In this document: piece by piece, positions 25,989-33,641 of the stretch
Layout: each line of letters starts with the position of its first letter
Position numbering within the stretch: the stretch's first letter is position 1
From: Acidobacteriota bacterium
Lineage (GTDB): Bacteria > Acidobacteriota > Terriglobia > Acidiferrales > UBA7541
DNA: 42,827 bases
Direction: 5' to 3'
Assembly: GCA_013289695.1 (NCBI GenBank)
Contig: JABCZK010000042.1
Span: forward strand, 1 to 42,827
Program-made: the position numbers and the translations under genes
Notes under the pieces: model-generated
Databases searched by the model: none
Told to the model about the DNA's origin: nothing
The model's input: the letters and a program-made list of their open reading frames with translations, nothing else

Positions 25989-26130
25989 ACGGGTAGCATA
26001 GGCAATCTTGCCTGTGCGCATTTGATTTGGTTTGAATGATTTCGCAATGGCCCAATACAACACCGAGGAGCTGAGCCCTTCGATCCCGCGCTGCGGGATC
26101 TCAGGATGAATCGCCCCGCGGGGCGATTCA
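25989..26130. repeat. Second copy of composite hairpin repeats
   Basis: GGTAGCATAGGCAATCTTGC at 25987-26006 matches the element after the deaminase gene. CCCTTCGAT with hairpin CCCGCGCTGCGGG and ATCTCAGGAT (26077-26106) is the TCCTGAG unit in reverse, joined to the hairpin GAATCGCC / GGCGATTC (26108-26129) in the same arrangement as at 15577-15630. Confidence 0.7.
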
Positions 26131-26186
26131 CAAGATCGCCTTCCTGCGGCGGGCAAGCCTATGCCACGGTGGATTTCTGTGTTGCG

Positions 26187-26334
26187 GTTAGAAAATTGTT
26201 TCTCTTGTGTTTTCATGAGATTGCCAATTTTCTGAATTCGGGTCTGTTGCGGCTAAAAATTCGTGACGACGATTGTTAATGTGTGGGGCGGGCGCTGAAG
26301 TGGCAAAAAAACCACCGGTTAGAAAACGTTTTCT
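26187..26334. promoter_or_regulatory. Pair of palindromic TTAGAAAA-N-TTTCTC sites
   Basis: GTTAGAAAATTGTTTCTCT at 26187-26205 and GGTTAGAAAACGTTTTCTCG at 26317-26336; the second contains the perfect 14-bp palindrome AGAAAACGTTTTCT (26321-26334). They are 131 bases apart and look like paired operators, but no target gene adjoins except serS. Confidence 0.35.
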
Positions 26335-26699
26335 CGTTTGTTGTGAGTGGGTTAGCTCGATTTCTAATAATGGACTACCGATTAGAAGCGATAACAAGCG
26401 CAGATGGGACCAGGCGATGGCGGATTTTTGAGACGTGATCGGTGAGTTGTGAGCGGCGAAACGCGCTTCAAAACGTGCAATTGTCGGCCGATTAGAAAAG
26501 GTAACTCGCGATTGCAGATCACGACTCTGGATACGGATTAGCCGGGTGGGACGCTCTTCCAGACGACCCAAACGAAAGGCATCGATTTGGCGGATACCGC
26601 GTTCGCGCCGTCCTACGGCGGGCGGGCTGCGGGCGATGGTGCAGGTTTAGGTGCAGCGCCTCTAAACGACGCTACGGATGCGCGCGACTTCGTGAAATT

Positions 26700-26981
26700 C
26701 TAGGCTGTTGGTTTTCTGCGCGAGGCCGGCGACTGCGGGGGTGGCGGCGGGGTTTCTGTGGCGCGGAGCTTCCAGACGATTTCGCGCATTATGCCGGTCC
26801 ACATGTCGGCGTCGGGAGTGGGGAGATTTGGGCGGCGGACTAGGCGCCGCATGCGTTCGTCGGCGGCGGATGCGCTGGTCGGCTACGGCGCGGCGATCGA
26901 GGAAGACGCTGGAGCTTAGGGCTTCGGTTTGGACCTCCGTGAAGCTTTCGAGTTCGCGGGCGGTGGCGGGCGGGGCTTTTT
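26700..26981 (-). pseudogene. Broken duplicate of the trmJ 3' end
   Basis: Closely matches the 3' part of the intact trmJ at 29045-29258, including the DNA for KAPPATARELESF, SSSVFLDRRAVAD, HNA and REIVWKLRAT. It has an indel that breaks the frame and its own divergent C-terminus (ending RRKPTA before a TAG). It joins the IS110 remnant directly. Same orientation as trmJ, so the two form a direct repeat about 2.3 kb apart. Confidence 0.85.
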
Positions 26982-26983
26982 AG

Positions 26984-27243
26984 GGAGCGCGGGCGAACTT
27001 GGCGGCGTCCCCGATCCACAGTTCGTGACCCGGTTCCGCGAGCAAGCACTCGAATCAGCGAATCGGCCCGGTGGCCTCGATCCCCACCCGCACCAGACCC
27101 TGCAAACTCCGGTAGAAAGCCTCCGCTTCGCCGTTCTGGTGATCCAAGCGCGGTTCAGTTGACTCCCCAGTAGCCTCGTCCAGCATCGCGATCGTTTGGT
27201 AGCGCGTGTGAAAATCGCATCCTATAATCGTTCCGCCGCGGCG
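26984..27243 (-). mobile_element. IS110-family transposase N-terminal remnant
   Basis: Encodes IIGCDFHTRYQTIAMLD, with the first catalytic Asp of the DEDD set, then VGIEATG with the Glu. A TGA (27055-27057) replaces the expected Trp codon; after it, in the same frame, FECLLAEPGHELWIGDAAKF continues the family sequence until it stops at the junction with the trmJ duplicate. The catalytic C-terminus is lost. Sequence up to about 27420 may include the left end of the element, which in this family can encode a bridge RNA, but I cannot show one. Confidence 0.8.
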
Positions 27244-27444
27244 GACTCGGCTCCTTTCTTCCAAGCCTTGGTCCTCTATAGCTACCAAGTCTACTCGGGA
27301 GAAGCAGCCGACAACGTCATCTAATCAGTCAGGAAGGAGTCTGGGCCCGAGCGCGCCTGCGGACACAACGTACAAAAAAACTCGCAAATTGCTACTGGGA
27401 GTTGCGGGCGAGCCGCAGACGCCGCAGAGAAGGGAGATCGGAAA

Positions 27445-27477
27445 AGAAAAACCCGCCCGGAATCCGGACGGGTTCTT
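27445..27477 (-). terminator. Rho-independent terminator of the PEP-CTERM gene
   Basis: ACCCGCCCGG (27452-27461), loop AAT, CCGGACGGGT (27465-27474). The one mismatch is a G-U pair on the minus-strand RNA, and the minus strand follows with a T-rich tail (TTTTTCTTTT), so it fits a terminator just past the gene stop. Confidence 0.8.
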
Positions 27478-27502
27478 GGTTGAAGATTGTGACGACGACC
27501 GA

Positions 27503-28150
27503 TTAGGCAGTCAAGGAGCGACGGCTGGCGAGAATGGCCAAGCCGAGCAAGCCCGCGCCGAGCATCACAATGGAACTGGGTTCCGGAACGCCGGCTGTCG
27601 CGCCCGTCTCCGAAACGATCAGACCATTGGCCGGACCGTAGTTCGCACCGATATGTACGCCACCGACAGTGATGCCACTTAGATCAGTCGAACCTTGGCT
27701 TGTCAGCACGTAGTCCCACGTGAAGGTATAGGTCCCGCCGTCCACCAGTGTTGGCCCCGGACCATCCGCGCAAATGAACGCGCCGCCATTCCCTCCGCAA
27801 TTCCCGTTGCTCAAGCTGCTCAGACTTCCAGCCCAAGTCTCCGCGGTGCCGTTGAAATTCGCCGCCACGGTTGAGTCAATCGAAGTGAAGTCGTGCTGGG
27901 GAAGGAACCCAAGATCGACTCCTGTCAATGTGTCATTATTGCTCGTCAAGGCGTTACCGCCGCCAATCGTAATCGTAAGAGTGGCGGAGGTGCTACCGAT
28001 GTCGAAGCTATACGTGGCACCCGGGCAGCTCGTCCCCGACGTCCCGCAATTCGTCAAAGTCAGCGAACCGCCCGAATCGGCCCAAGCCGGCGAGCCGAAA
28101 ACCAGTGCGACCAAAACGAGGCCCAAAGTTAGAACTAGAACTTTCTTCAT
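27503..28150 (-). CDS. PEP-CTERM sorted exported protein
   Basis: 215 residues. Signal peptide (MKKVLVLTLGLVLVALVFG) and a Gly/Ser/Thr/Asn-rich beta body. The C-terminal sorting tail has VPEPSSIVMLGAGLLGLAIL then basic RRS, the PEP-CTERM signal: exosortase cuts it and the protein goes to the envelope or outside. Cysteines in the body (such as NCGTSGTSCPG) may form disulfides. The body has no known fold I can name; many such proteins are extracellular matrix components. GGAGG lies about 4 bases before the ATG at 28150; a longer frame to 28219 is unlikely. No exosortase in the window. It lies between the trmJ copies. Confidence 0.85.
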   Translation of the reverse strand: MKKVLVLTLGLVLVALVFGSPAWADSGGSLTLTNCGTSGTSCPGATYSFDIGSTSATLTITIGGGNALTSNNDTLTGVDLGFLPQHDFTSIDSTVAANFNGTAETWAGSLSSLSNGNCGGNGGAFICADGPGPTLVDGGTYTFTWDYVLTSQGSTDLSGITVGGVHIGANYGPANGLIVSETGATAGVPEPSSIVMLGAGLLGLAILASRRSLTA

Positions 28151-29004
28151 CTTTCCTCCGAACAATCGTGTCCTGCGAACACTCTCAGTTGAATACAGAA
28201 CATGCAATTTTGGGGCCAAAAGCAGCCATCGCGTGCCTCCTCTTGGAGCAGTCTATCTAGCTGAATACAAAGGTGGTATTTCGGGCCTGGCGCCGTCTGA
28301 CAAATTGTGAAAGTAACAAAGTGCAAGGGGTTTCAGTAATGTCGCAAAATAGTACCTTATTCGAGCCACAAGCCTTCGGCGAGTGACGGACCCTTCCGCG
28401 CCGCCCATGAACGCTTAGTTTTTGCGGGTGCCGAGTCTCGCCTGCCTGCCGTAAGCAGGCCGTAGGCGAGGGTGCGAGTTTAGATGGTTCGCTACCGAGC
28501 AGCGTAACGAAGCCGCGCGTTCACGCGTAGGCAGCGTCGCTTTCGTCGTCACTCCAACTCACATCGCGTTGCACCGGCGACGCACGATTCAGCGCGCGCG
28601 AGAAGCAGCTGACGCCCTCGTGCGTTGCGCGTCGGCGCCGCCGCGCGTTCGAACTCCGCGCGAGCTTCCTCCAGGCGGCGTGCACTGACGGTCTAAACGA
28701 AGATCGCCGTGAATGGCGAAAATAGGTTGCGTCACCTCCTCGAATAGCTTAGATGATTTGTGCCCCGCCGCAGCATTCCGTGATGCTGCGGCGGGCTCCG
28801 CTTGCGCCGCCACGCAAAACGGCTCCACGAACCGAGAGACTTCCAGAGTCTGGCCTTCGTAAGGATGAAACGCGCGCTCGAATCGATGCTTGTCGCGCTG
28901 CCTGTCACTGTCCCGATAAATTATTAATAAGGCCATAGTTTCGTGGAGCGCGCGGTTTCTGACGCTGCGTTCGTGGCGCGGGACATTCGCGAACTTCTCC
29001 TGCG
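28151..29004. other. Gap of about 850 bases between PEP-CTERM gene and trmJ
   Basis: Contains a hairpin-rich stretch near 28430-28465 (CTCGCCTGCCTGC with GCAGGCCGTAGGCGAG) and a 13-bp perfect hairpin at 28764-28795. Minus-strand frames around 28589-28940 look coding-like in places (IYRDSDRQRDKHRFERAF) but match nothing I know and shift frame; possibly an eroded gene. Confidence 0.5.
28764..28795. repeat. Strong hairpin CCCGCCGCAGCAT
   Basis: 13-bp perfect inverted repeat CCCGCCGCAGCAT / ATGCTGCGGCGGG with loop TCCGTG. No T-run on either side, so not a standard terminator; REP-like palindrome is more likely. Confidence 0.6.
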
Positions 29005-29808
29005 CTAACTCGCGGTTTTTTTGGGCGGAGGTGGGGTCTGGCTTCCCGTGGCGTGGAGCTTCCAGACGATTTGGCGCATTATGCCGGTCCACATGTCGGC
29101 GTCGCGGCTGGGGAGATTGAGGCGGCGGACTAGGCGGCGGATGCGATCGTCGGCGTCGGCGACGGTGCGGCGATCGAGGAAGCCGCTGGAGCTGAGGGCT
29201 TCGGTGACGACGGCGGTGAAGCGTTCGAGTTCGCCGGCTGTGGCGGGCGGGGCTTTTTCGAGCGCTTGCTTAAATTTGGCCGCGGCTTTGGCGTCGCGGA
29301 CTAGTTCGTAGAGGCAGACGGCTACGGCTTGGCCCAGGTTCATCGCGCGATGCTCTGCGCGGGTGGGGATGCGCAGGAGCCAGTGGCAGTGGCTCAAATC
29401 TTCATTGGACAAGCCGGTTTTTTCCGAGCCGAAGAGGAGCGCGACGCGCGATGTTTTGCCGCGTCCAGCGCGCTTGCGTGCGAGGCGCCGCAGAATGATG
29501 CGCGCGCCGGCTTCGAGCGTACGGAGCTGGTGATGCATTTCGCGGCGGCCGGCGGCTGTCGTGCCGACAACGAGCGTGCAGTCCGCGACCGCTTCCGCTA
29601 CGGTGCTGAACTGTTCCGCGCTTGCGAGAACTGGCGCGGCGCCGACTGCGGAACGCGCTTCGCGATAGGCCGGGTCGTAGGGATTGACTAGGCGCAGATG
29701 CGTGCAGCCGAAATTGCTCATGGCGCGGGCGGCCGCGCCAATGTTTAGAGGATTGCGCGTCGCGACCAGCACGACGCGGAGATTGTCCAAGAGGGCCGAG
29801 GAATTCAT
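29005..29808 (-). CDS. trmJ: tRNA (cytidine/uridine-2'-O-)-methyltransferase TrmJ-like
   Basis: SPOUT-class methyltransferase, 267 residues, likely modifying ribose at position 32 of the tRNA anticodon loop. Seen: N-terminal VATRNPLNIGAAARAM with NPYD; the knot motifs LLFGSEKTGLSNEDL and RAMNLGQAVAVCLYEL; and an extended C-terminal half with SSGFLDRRTVADADDRI. The C-terminal arm is typical of TrmJ rather than TrmH. Part of its 3' end is duplicated and broken at 26700-26981. The tail (QTPPPPKKTAS) is Pro/Lys-rich. Start ATG at 29808 lacks a strong ribosome binding site. Confidence 0.88.
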   Translation of the reverse strand: MNSSALLDNLRVVLVATRNPLNIGAAARAMSNFGCTHLRLVNPYDPAYREARSAVGAAPVLASAEQFSTVAEAVADCTLVVGTTAAGRREMHHQLRTLEAGARIILRRLARKRAGRGKTSRVALLFGSEKTGLSNEDLSHCHWLLRIPTRAEHRAMNLGQAVAVCLYELVRDAKAAAKFKQALEKAPPATAGELERFTAVVTEALSSSGFLDRRTVADADDRIRRLVRRLNLPSRDADMWTGIMRQIVWKLHATGSQTPPPPKKTAS

Positions 29809-29983
29809 GAGCGGTTATTCTACGGCATCACGATTCACTCGCGTAGGCTCAGTACGACGCCGGTGGCGTTTCGACGGCGATGGATCGCAAGATCGTCGGC
29901 GCGATCGGGGTTTCGGGCGACGGCAGCGGCAACCTTCGAACCGGCACGGCCGGTTCTCAGGATGAATTGCGCCGTAGCGCGAT

Positions 29984-30430
29984 TCAGACTCCGACTTCAG
30001 CGAATTCGTCGCACAGCGAGCGGAAATTTTCGTACCAGGTTTCGGTAAACACACCCACCAGATATTCGGCGGTGCGTCCGGCCACAGCGACGCGAGCTGG
30101 CTTGATTTCTCCCCAGGTACGGACAAATGTGCCACCGGAACGGTGCTCTTCGAATTCGACCCACTGGTGCAGGGTGATGCCGAGGGCCCGGTCAATCCAG
30201 CCGAGGTCCCTACCGTGCCTGCAATTGACGATCAAGTGATCAACGACCACTTTAACGGGCCTAAGGATTTCAATTTCCATTCTGCTTCCGATACTCCAGG
30301 GCTCGCCATGTTGCCAGTGCATGCGGCCGTAGATATTGGCAAGGGTGTGCCACATTTTCCAATTGGTGTAGATCTCCCAAGTCAGGGAAGGGGTGGCCTT
30401 GGTGGTGACGGCGTACTCAAACGTGTGCAT
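29984..30430 (-). CDS. SRPBCC-fold (START-like) protein
   Basis: About 148 residues with a polyketide cyclase/SRPBCC fold: TFEYAVTTKATPSLTWEIY, WSIGSRMEIEILRPVKV, and the C-terminal helix ending ENFRSLCDEFAEVGV. Such proteins bind hydrophobic ligands in a deep cavity; the substrate here is unknown. GAGG lies about six bases before ATG 30430; ATG 30442 is a less likely start. Divergent from a TetR gene across 145 bases that hold a palindrome, suggesting the TetR controls it. Confidence 0.8.
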   Translation of the reverse strand: MHTFEYAVTTKATPSLTWEIYTNWKMWHTLANIYGRMHWQHGEPWSIGSRMEIEILRPVKVVVDHLIVNCRHGRDLGWIDRALGITLHQWVEFEEHRSGGTFVRTWGEIKPARVAVAGRTAEYLVGVFTETWYENFRSLCDEFAEVGV

Positions 30431-30509
30431 CGTGTTCCTCATAGCGCACTTCGGATTTTTACTGCACCAGGGAATGAAACGGGGGTATACTGCGCGCTTG
30501 GATTATTTA

Positions 30510-30532
30510 TACATCGTTTGTTAAACGTTGTA
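30510..30532. promoter_or_regulatory. Candidate TetR operator palindrome
   Basis: TACATCGTTT GTT AAACGTTGTA (30510-30532): two 10-base arms with one mismatch pair around a 3-base spacer, in the shared promoter region of the SRPBCC and TetR genes. TetR regulators usually bind such sites and repress both sides. Confidence 0.6.
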
Positions 30533-30575
30533 AAGATTATTTTCGACCCTGTATCTGGAAGCGCGAGGAGCGAAA

Positions 30576-31199
30576 GTGCCGCGAACAGCCGATGCCGGTT
30601 TAGAAGAGCGCGTTTTGGATGCCGCATATCAATTGTGGAGCAGAGGCGGAGAAAGAGCGCTGACCATGCGCGCGGTGGCGCGCTCGGCGCGGACCACGAC
30701 TCCTACTTTGTACCAGCGATTCCGCGACAAGAAAGATATTCTGGAGTTGTTGCGCAAAAAGGCGCAGGAGATCATGTTTTCCTACATGCGGCGGGCACAT
30801 TCGGCCGAAGAGTTCTGCTTGCGGTATTTCGAGTTCGCGCTGAAACATCGCAACGAGTACGAACTGATTCATGCGGACTGGGCCGTGCGCCTGGCGAGGG
30901 AAGAGGCGCGGCCGTCGTTTGACTTGCTGAAAAAAAGCCTGGCGGACCGATTGGGGGGAACGCCGGAGCGGCATGCAAGATTGGCGCTGGCGCTGGCGGC
31001 GTTGGCGCATGGAACCGCGACATTGCTGCTCACTAAGGGAGTGCCGGAGCGAATCTCACGCGAGTTGCGGCATGCTTGCGTCGCGGCGTTTGAGACATTG
31101 GTGGAAAATGCGGCGGGGCGATCGTTTCGGCCTAACCATCGTCAGGTATCGGAAGCGGCGGGGGCGCGGCGGCGCGGTCGAGTGAGTCAAAAGATTTAA
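30576..31199 (+). CDS. TetR-family transcriptional regulator
   Basis: 207 residues. N-terminal helix-turn-helix (about 10-55) with LDAAYQLWSRGGERALTMRA, RTTTPTLYQRFRDKKDIL; the C-terminal ligand domain includes EFALKHRNEYELIHADWAVR and a basic tail (ARRRGRVSQKI). Such proteins usually repress a divergent neighbour until a ligand binds. GTG start at 30576 has AGGAG six bases upstream. The nearest divergent gene is the SRPBCC protein. Ligand unknown. Confidence 0.85.
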   Translation: MPRTADAGLEERVLDAAYQLWSRGGERALTMRAVARSARTTTPTLYQRFRDKKDILELLRKKAQEIMFSYMRRAHSAEEFCLRYFEFALKHRNEYELIHADWAVRLAREEARPSFDLLKKSLADRLGGTPERHARLALALAALAHGTATLLLTKGVPERISRELRHACVAAFETLVENAAGRSFRPNHRQVSEAAGARRRGRVSQKI

Positions 31200-31370
31200 C
31201 ACAGAGGACACATAGGACACAGAGGAAAGAAGGAGAAGACAGAGAAAGAAAGAGAGATTCTTCGCGTCGCTCAGAATGACGGCGTGAAGACAACGGCGAA
31301 GCCAAAAACAAAGACAAAGGCGCCCAGCTAAAGCTGGCCGCTACAAATTCAGCTGCAACGGCGTTTTGCG

Positions 31371-32981
31371 TCAGATGACGACGGATTCCTGGTATTCGCC
31401 GAAGGCGCGGCGGAGGGCGTCGGAGATTTCGCCTACTGTGGCGTAGGCTTCGACGGCGGTGAGGATGACGGGCATTAGATTTTCTGTGGTGCGGGCGCGG
31501 CGCTCGATTTCTGCTAGAGCGGCCTGAGCTTTCTTGCTGTCGCGGCGGGCGCGCAGGGAATTTAGGCGCGCGATCTGGGTGCGTTCGATTTCGGGGTCGA
31601 TGCGTAGGGTGGGGATGGGTTTTTCGTCTTCGGTTTGGAAGCGATTTACGCCGACGACGACTTGCTCGCCGCTGTCTACGGCATTTTGATATTCGAATGC
31701 GGACTTCTGAATTTCCTGCTGGATGTAGCCGGTTTCGACGGCGCGCAGCACCCCTCCCATGGCGTCAATCTTGGAAATGTATTCGCGCGCGGCGGCTTCG
31801 ATTTCGTCGGTGAGCTTTTCGATGGCGTAGGAGCCTGCGACTGGATCCGTGGTGTTCACTACTCCGGTTTCCTGCGCGATGATTTGCTGGGTGCGCAGAG
31901 CTAGCAGCGCGGATTGCTCGGTGGGCAGCGCGAGGGCTTCGTCGAGCGCGTTGGCGTGCAGGGATTGGCAGCCGCCGAGAACTGCGGCTAGCGATTGTAG
32001 CGCGACGCGCACCAGATTATTTTCGGGTTGCTGCGCGGTGAGCGACGAGCCGGCGGTTTGCGCGTGGAAGCGCAGCATCAGGGAGCGCGGATCGCGCGCG
32101 CCGAAGCGTTCGCGCATGGTGCGCGCCCACAGGCGGCGAGCGGCGCGGAATTTCGCGATTTGCATGAGCAGCTCGTTGTGTGAATTAAAGAAGAAGGAGA
32201 GTTGTGGCGCGAATTCGTCCACGGCGAGTCCGGCGCTGATGGCGGCTTCAACGTACGCGATGCCATTCGCGAGAGTGAAGGCGACTTCCTGCACATCGGT
32301 AGAGCCGGCTTCGCGGATGTGATAGCCGGAAATGGAAATGGCGTTCCAATTGGGCAGTTCGTGGCGGCACCAGGCGAAAATATCGGTGACGATGCGCATG
32401 GCGGGGCGCAGCGGATAAATATAAGTGCCGCGCGCGATATATTCCTTGAGGATGTCGTTCTGCACGGTTCCGGCGAGGCGCTGCAGGTTCGCGCCTTGCT
32501 GTTTGGCTACTGCAACGTAGAGCGCGAGCAGAATCGCGGCGGTGGAATTGATGGTCATCGAGGTGGACACAGTTTCGAGCGGAATGCCGTCGAAGAGCGT
32601 TTGCATGTCTTCGAGAGAATCGATGGCGACGCCGACTTTGCCGACTTCACCGAGCGCGAGAATGTGATCGGAATCCATGCCGATTTGCGTGGGTAGATCG
32701 AAAGCGACGGAAAGGCCTTTCACACCTTGCGCTAGCAAGTAGCGGTAGCGTTTATTGGATTCGACGGCGCTGCCGAAGCCGGCGTATTGGCGGGTGGTCC
32801 AGAGGCGGCCGCGATACATGGTGGGATAAACGCCGCGGGTGAACGGGAATTGGCCGGGATAGCCGAGGTCGCGTTCGGCGTCCCAATCGCGGAGATCGTT
32901 CGCAGTGACGACAGCTTCCAAGGGCAGGCCGGAAGGAGAGGCGGCGTGGCGTTCTGCGGTGGCGGATTTTCGATTTTCCAT
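31371..32981 (-). CDS. Methylmalonyl-CoA mutase family large subunit, no B12 domain
   Basis: 536-residue TIM-barrel half of a radical acyl-CoA mutase. Seen: [11 protein letters not shown] near the N-terminus, [51 protein letters not shown] and [16 protein letters not shown]. These are typical of the mutase alpha subunit. The cobalamin-binding domain (DxHxxG) is absent, so a separate small subunit is needed; none is in the window. Members interconvert methylmalonyl- and succinyl-CoA, or isobutyryl- and butyryl-CoA. The ATG at 32981 is favoured, 22 bases past the stop of the upstream small gene. Confidence 0.9.
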   Translation of the reverse strand: MENRKSATAERHAASPSGLPLEAVVTANDLRDWDAERDLGYPGQFPFTRGVYPTMYRGRLWTTRQYAGFGSAVESNKRYRYLLAQGVKGLSVAFDLPTQIGMDSDHILALGEVGKVGVAIDSLEDMQTLFDGIPLETVSTSMTINSTAAILLALYVAVAKQQGANLQRLAGTVQNDILKEYIARGTYIYPLRPAMRIVTDIFAWCRHELPNWNAISISGYHIREAGSTDVQEVAFTLANGIAYVEAAISAGLAVDEFAPQLSFFFNSHNELLMQIAKFRAARRLWARTMRERFGARDPRSLMLRFHAQTAGSSLTAQQPENNLVRVALQSLAAVLGGCQSLHANALDEALALPTEQSALLALRTQQIIAQETGVVNTTDPVAGSYAIEKLTDEIEAAAREYISKIDAMGGVLRAVETGYIQQEIQKSAFEYQNAVDSGEQVVVGVNRFQTEDEKPIPTLRIDPEIERTQIARLNSLRARRDSKKAQAALAEIERRARTTENLMPVILTAVEAYATVGEISDALRRAFGEYQESVVI

Positions 32982-33003
32982 TTTCGATTTTCCGATTTTT
33001 GCT

Positions 33004-33261
33004 TTAGCGCACGCGACGGGCGCGGCGGAAAGACGTGAATGCAAAACACACCATGGTGACGGCGTAAACGATCGTGAAGCCTAGCAGCCACGCGGCGGGG
33101 CGCGTGTGCCATTGGCGCCAGGCGGAGATGCCGCCGTACAGAGCGAAGAGGGCGAAGATCGCGCCCGTCGTTTCGTGGAAGAGTTGGCGGATGGCGCGCC
33201 ACACTACGCGCAGGGTGATCTTGGTGGAACTCCAGAGCGTGGGATAGAAGCCTTCGGCCAT
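33004..33261 (-). CDS. Small membrane protein upstream of mutase subunit
   Basis: 85 residues with two hydrophobic segments (about 29-45, [17 protein letters not shown], and 55-76, [22 protein letters not shown]) and a basic end (RRARRVR). No motif known to me. Ends just before the mutase gene, so probably cotranscribed. Start ATG 33261 has no clear ribosome binding site. Confidence 0.6.
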   Translation of the reverse strand: MAEGFYPTLWSSTKITLRVVWRAIRQLFHETTGAIFALFALYGGISAWRQWHTRPAAWLLGFTIVYAVTMVCFAFTSFRRARRVR

Positions 33262-33641
33262 GGAACAATTCTAGTACAGATTGCGCGGAGGAGTGGGAGC
33301 GATTGGCGGACGGCTGAGGGCTGGGTTTTACGACAGCAAGTCAAAAGCTCCGATTCCCTGGTAGTGGGTCAGTTTCCGGTAAATGCGTTAGGCACTAAGC
33401 GGCTATGGTGGTTGCCTGCCGGGATAATTTGCGCCGTGACCGACAGTCTGCGTAACTTCACCGGCTGCTGCGTTGCGGGTGGCACAGTGTGTTCGCAGCG
33501 CGACAATATGAGCATACGTCACTACCGTCAAATTGTTTCTGGATCAACACGTTGCCTTATGGCATGAATCTTGCCTGTCTTCTCCTTTGGCGGAGGGCAT
33601 CGAGCCCGTCAGAATCCGCACGCCTTCCGCAAGAGGAAGAA
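33262..33641. other. Gap of about 380 bases holding repeat copy 6
   Basis: Divergent intergenic region between the small membrane protein and the propeller gene. Contains the first repeat copy of the right block. An in-frame upstream extension of the propeller gene (from 33489) has no ribosome binding site or signal. Confidence 0.5.
33346..33400 (+). repeat. Palindromic repeat copy 6
   Basis: AGCTCCGATTCCCTGGTAGT then GGGTCAGTTTCCGGTAAATG and CGTTAGGCACTAAGC. Its GTTAGGC is the only clear fit to the integron-type box GTTRRRY in the family. Confidence 0.65.

Larger units (their letters stand above)
25907..26699. other. Gap of about 790 bases rich in short repeats
   Basis: Upstream of serS. 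Holds the composite hairpin repeats (25989-26130), then four (C/G)GNTTAGAA motifs between 26184 and 26500, two of them palindromic. Open frames here are short and read through the repeats; I see no gene. Confidence 0.55.

Noticed and set aside
26188..26571. 127-codon minus-strand frame
   Set aside because: Reads through the TTAGAAAA repeats; composition unlike a protein.
31200..31370. Repeat-like CACAGAGGACAC and CAGCTAAAGCTG stretch as a CRISPR or ncRNA
   Set aside because: No regular spacing and each motif occurs about once; left unassigned.
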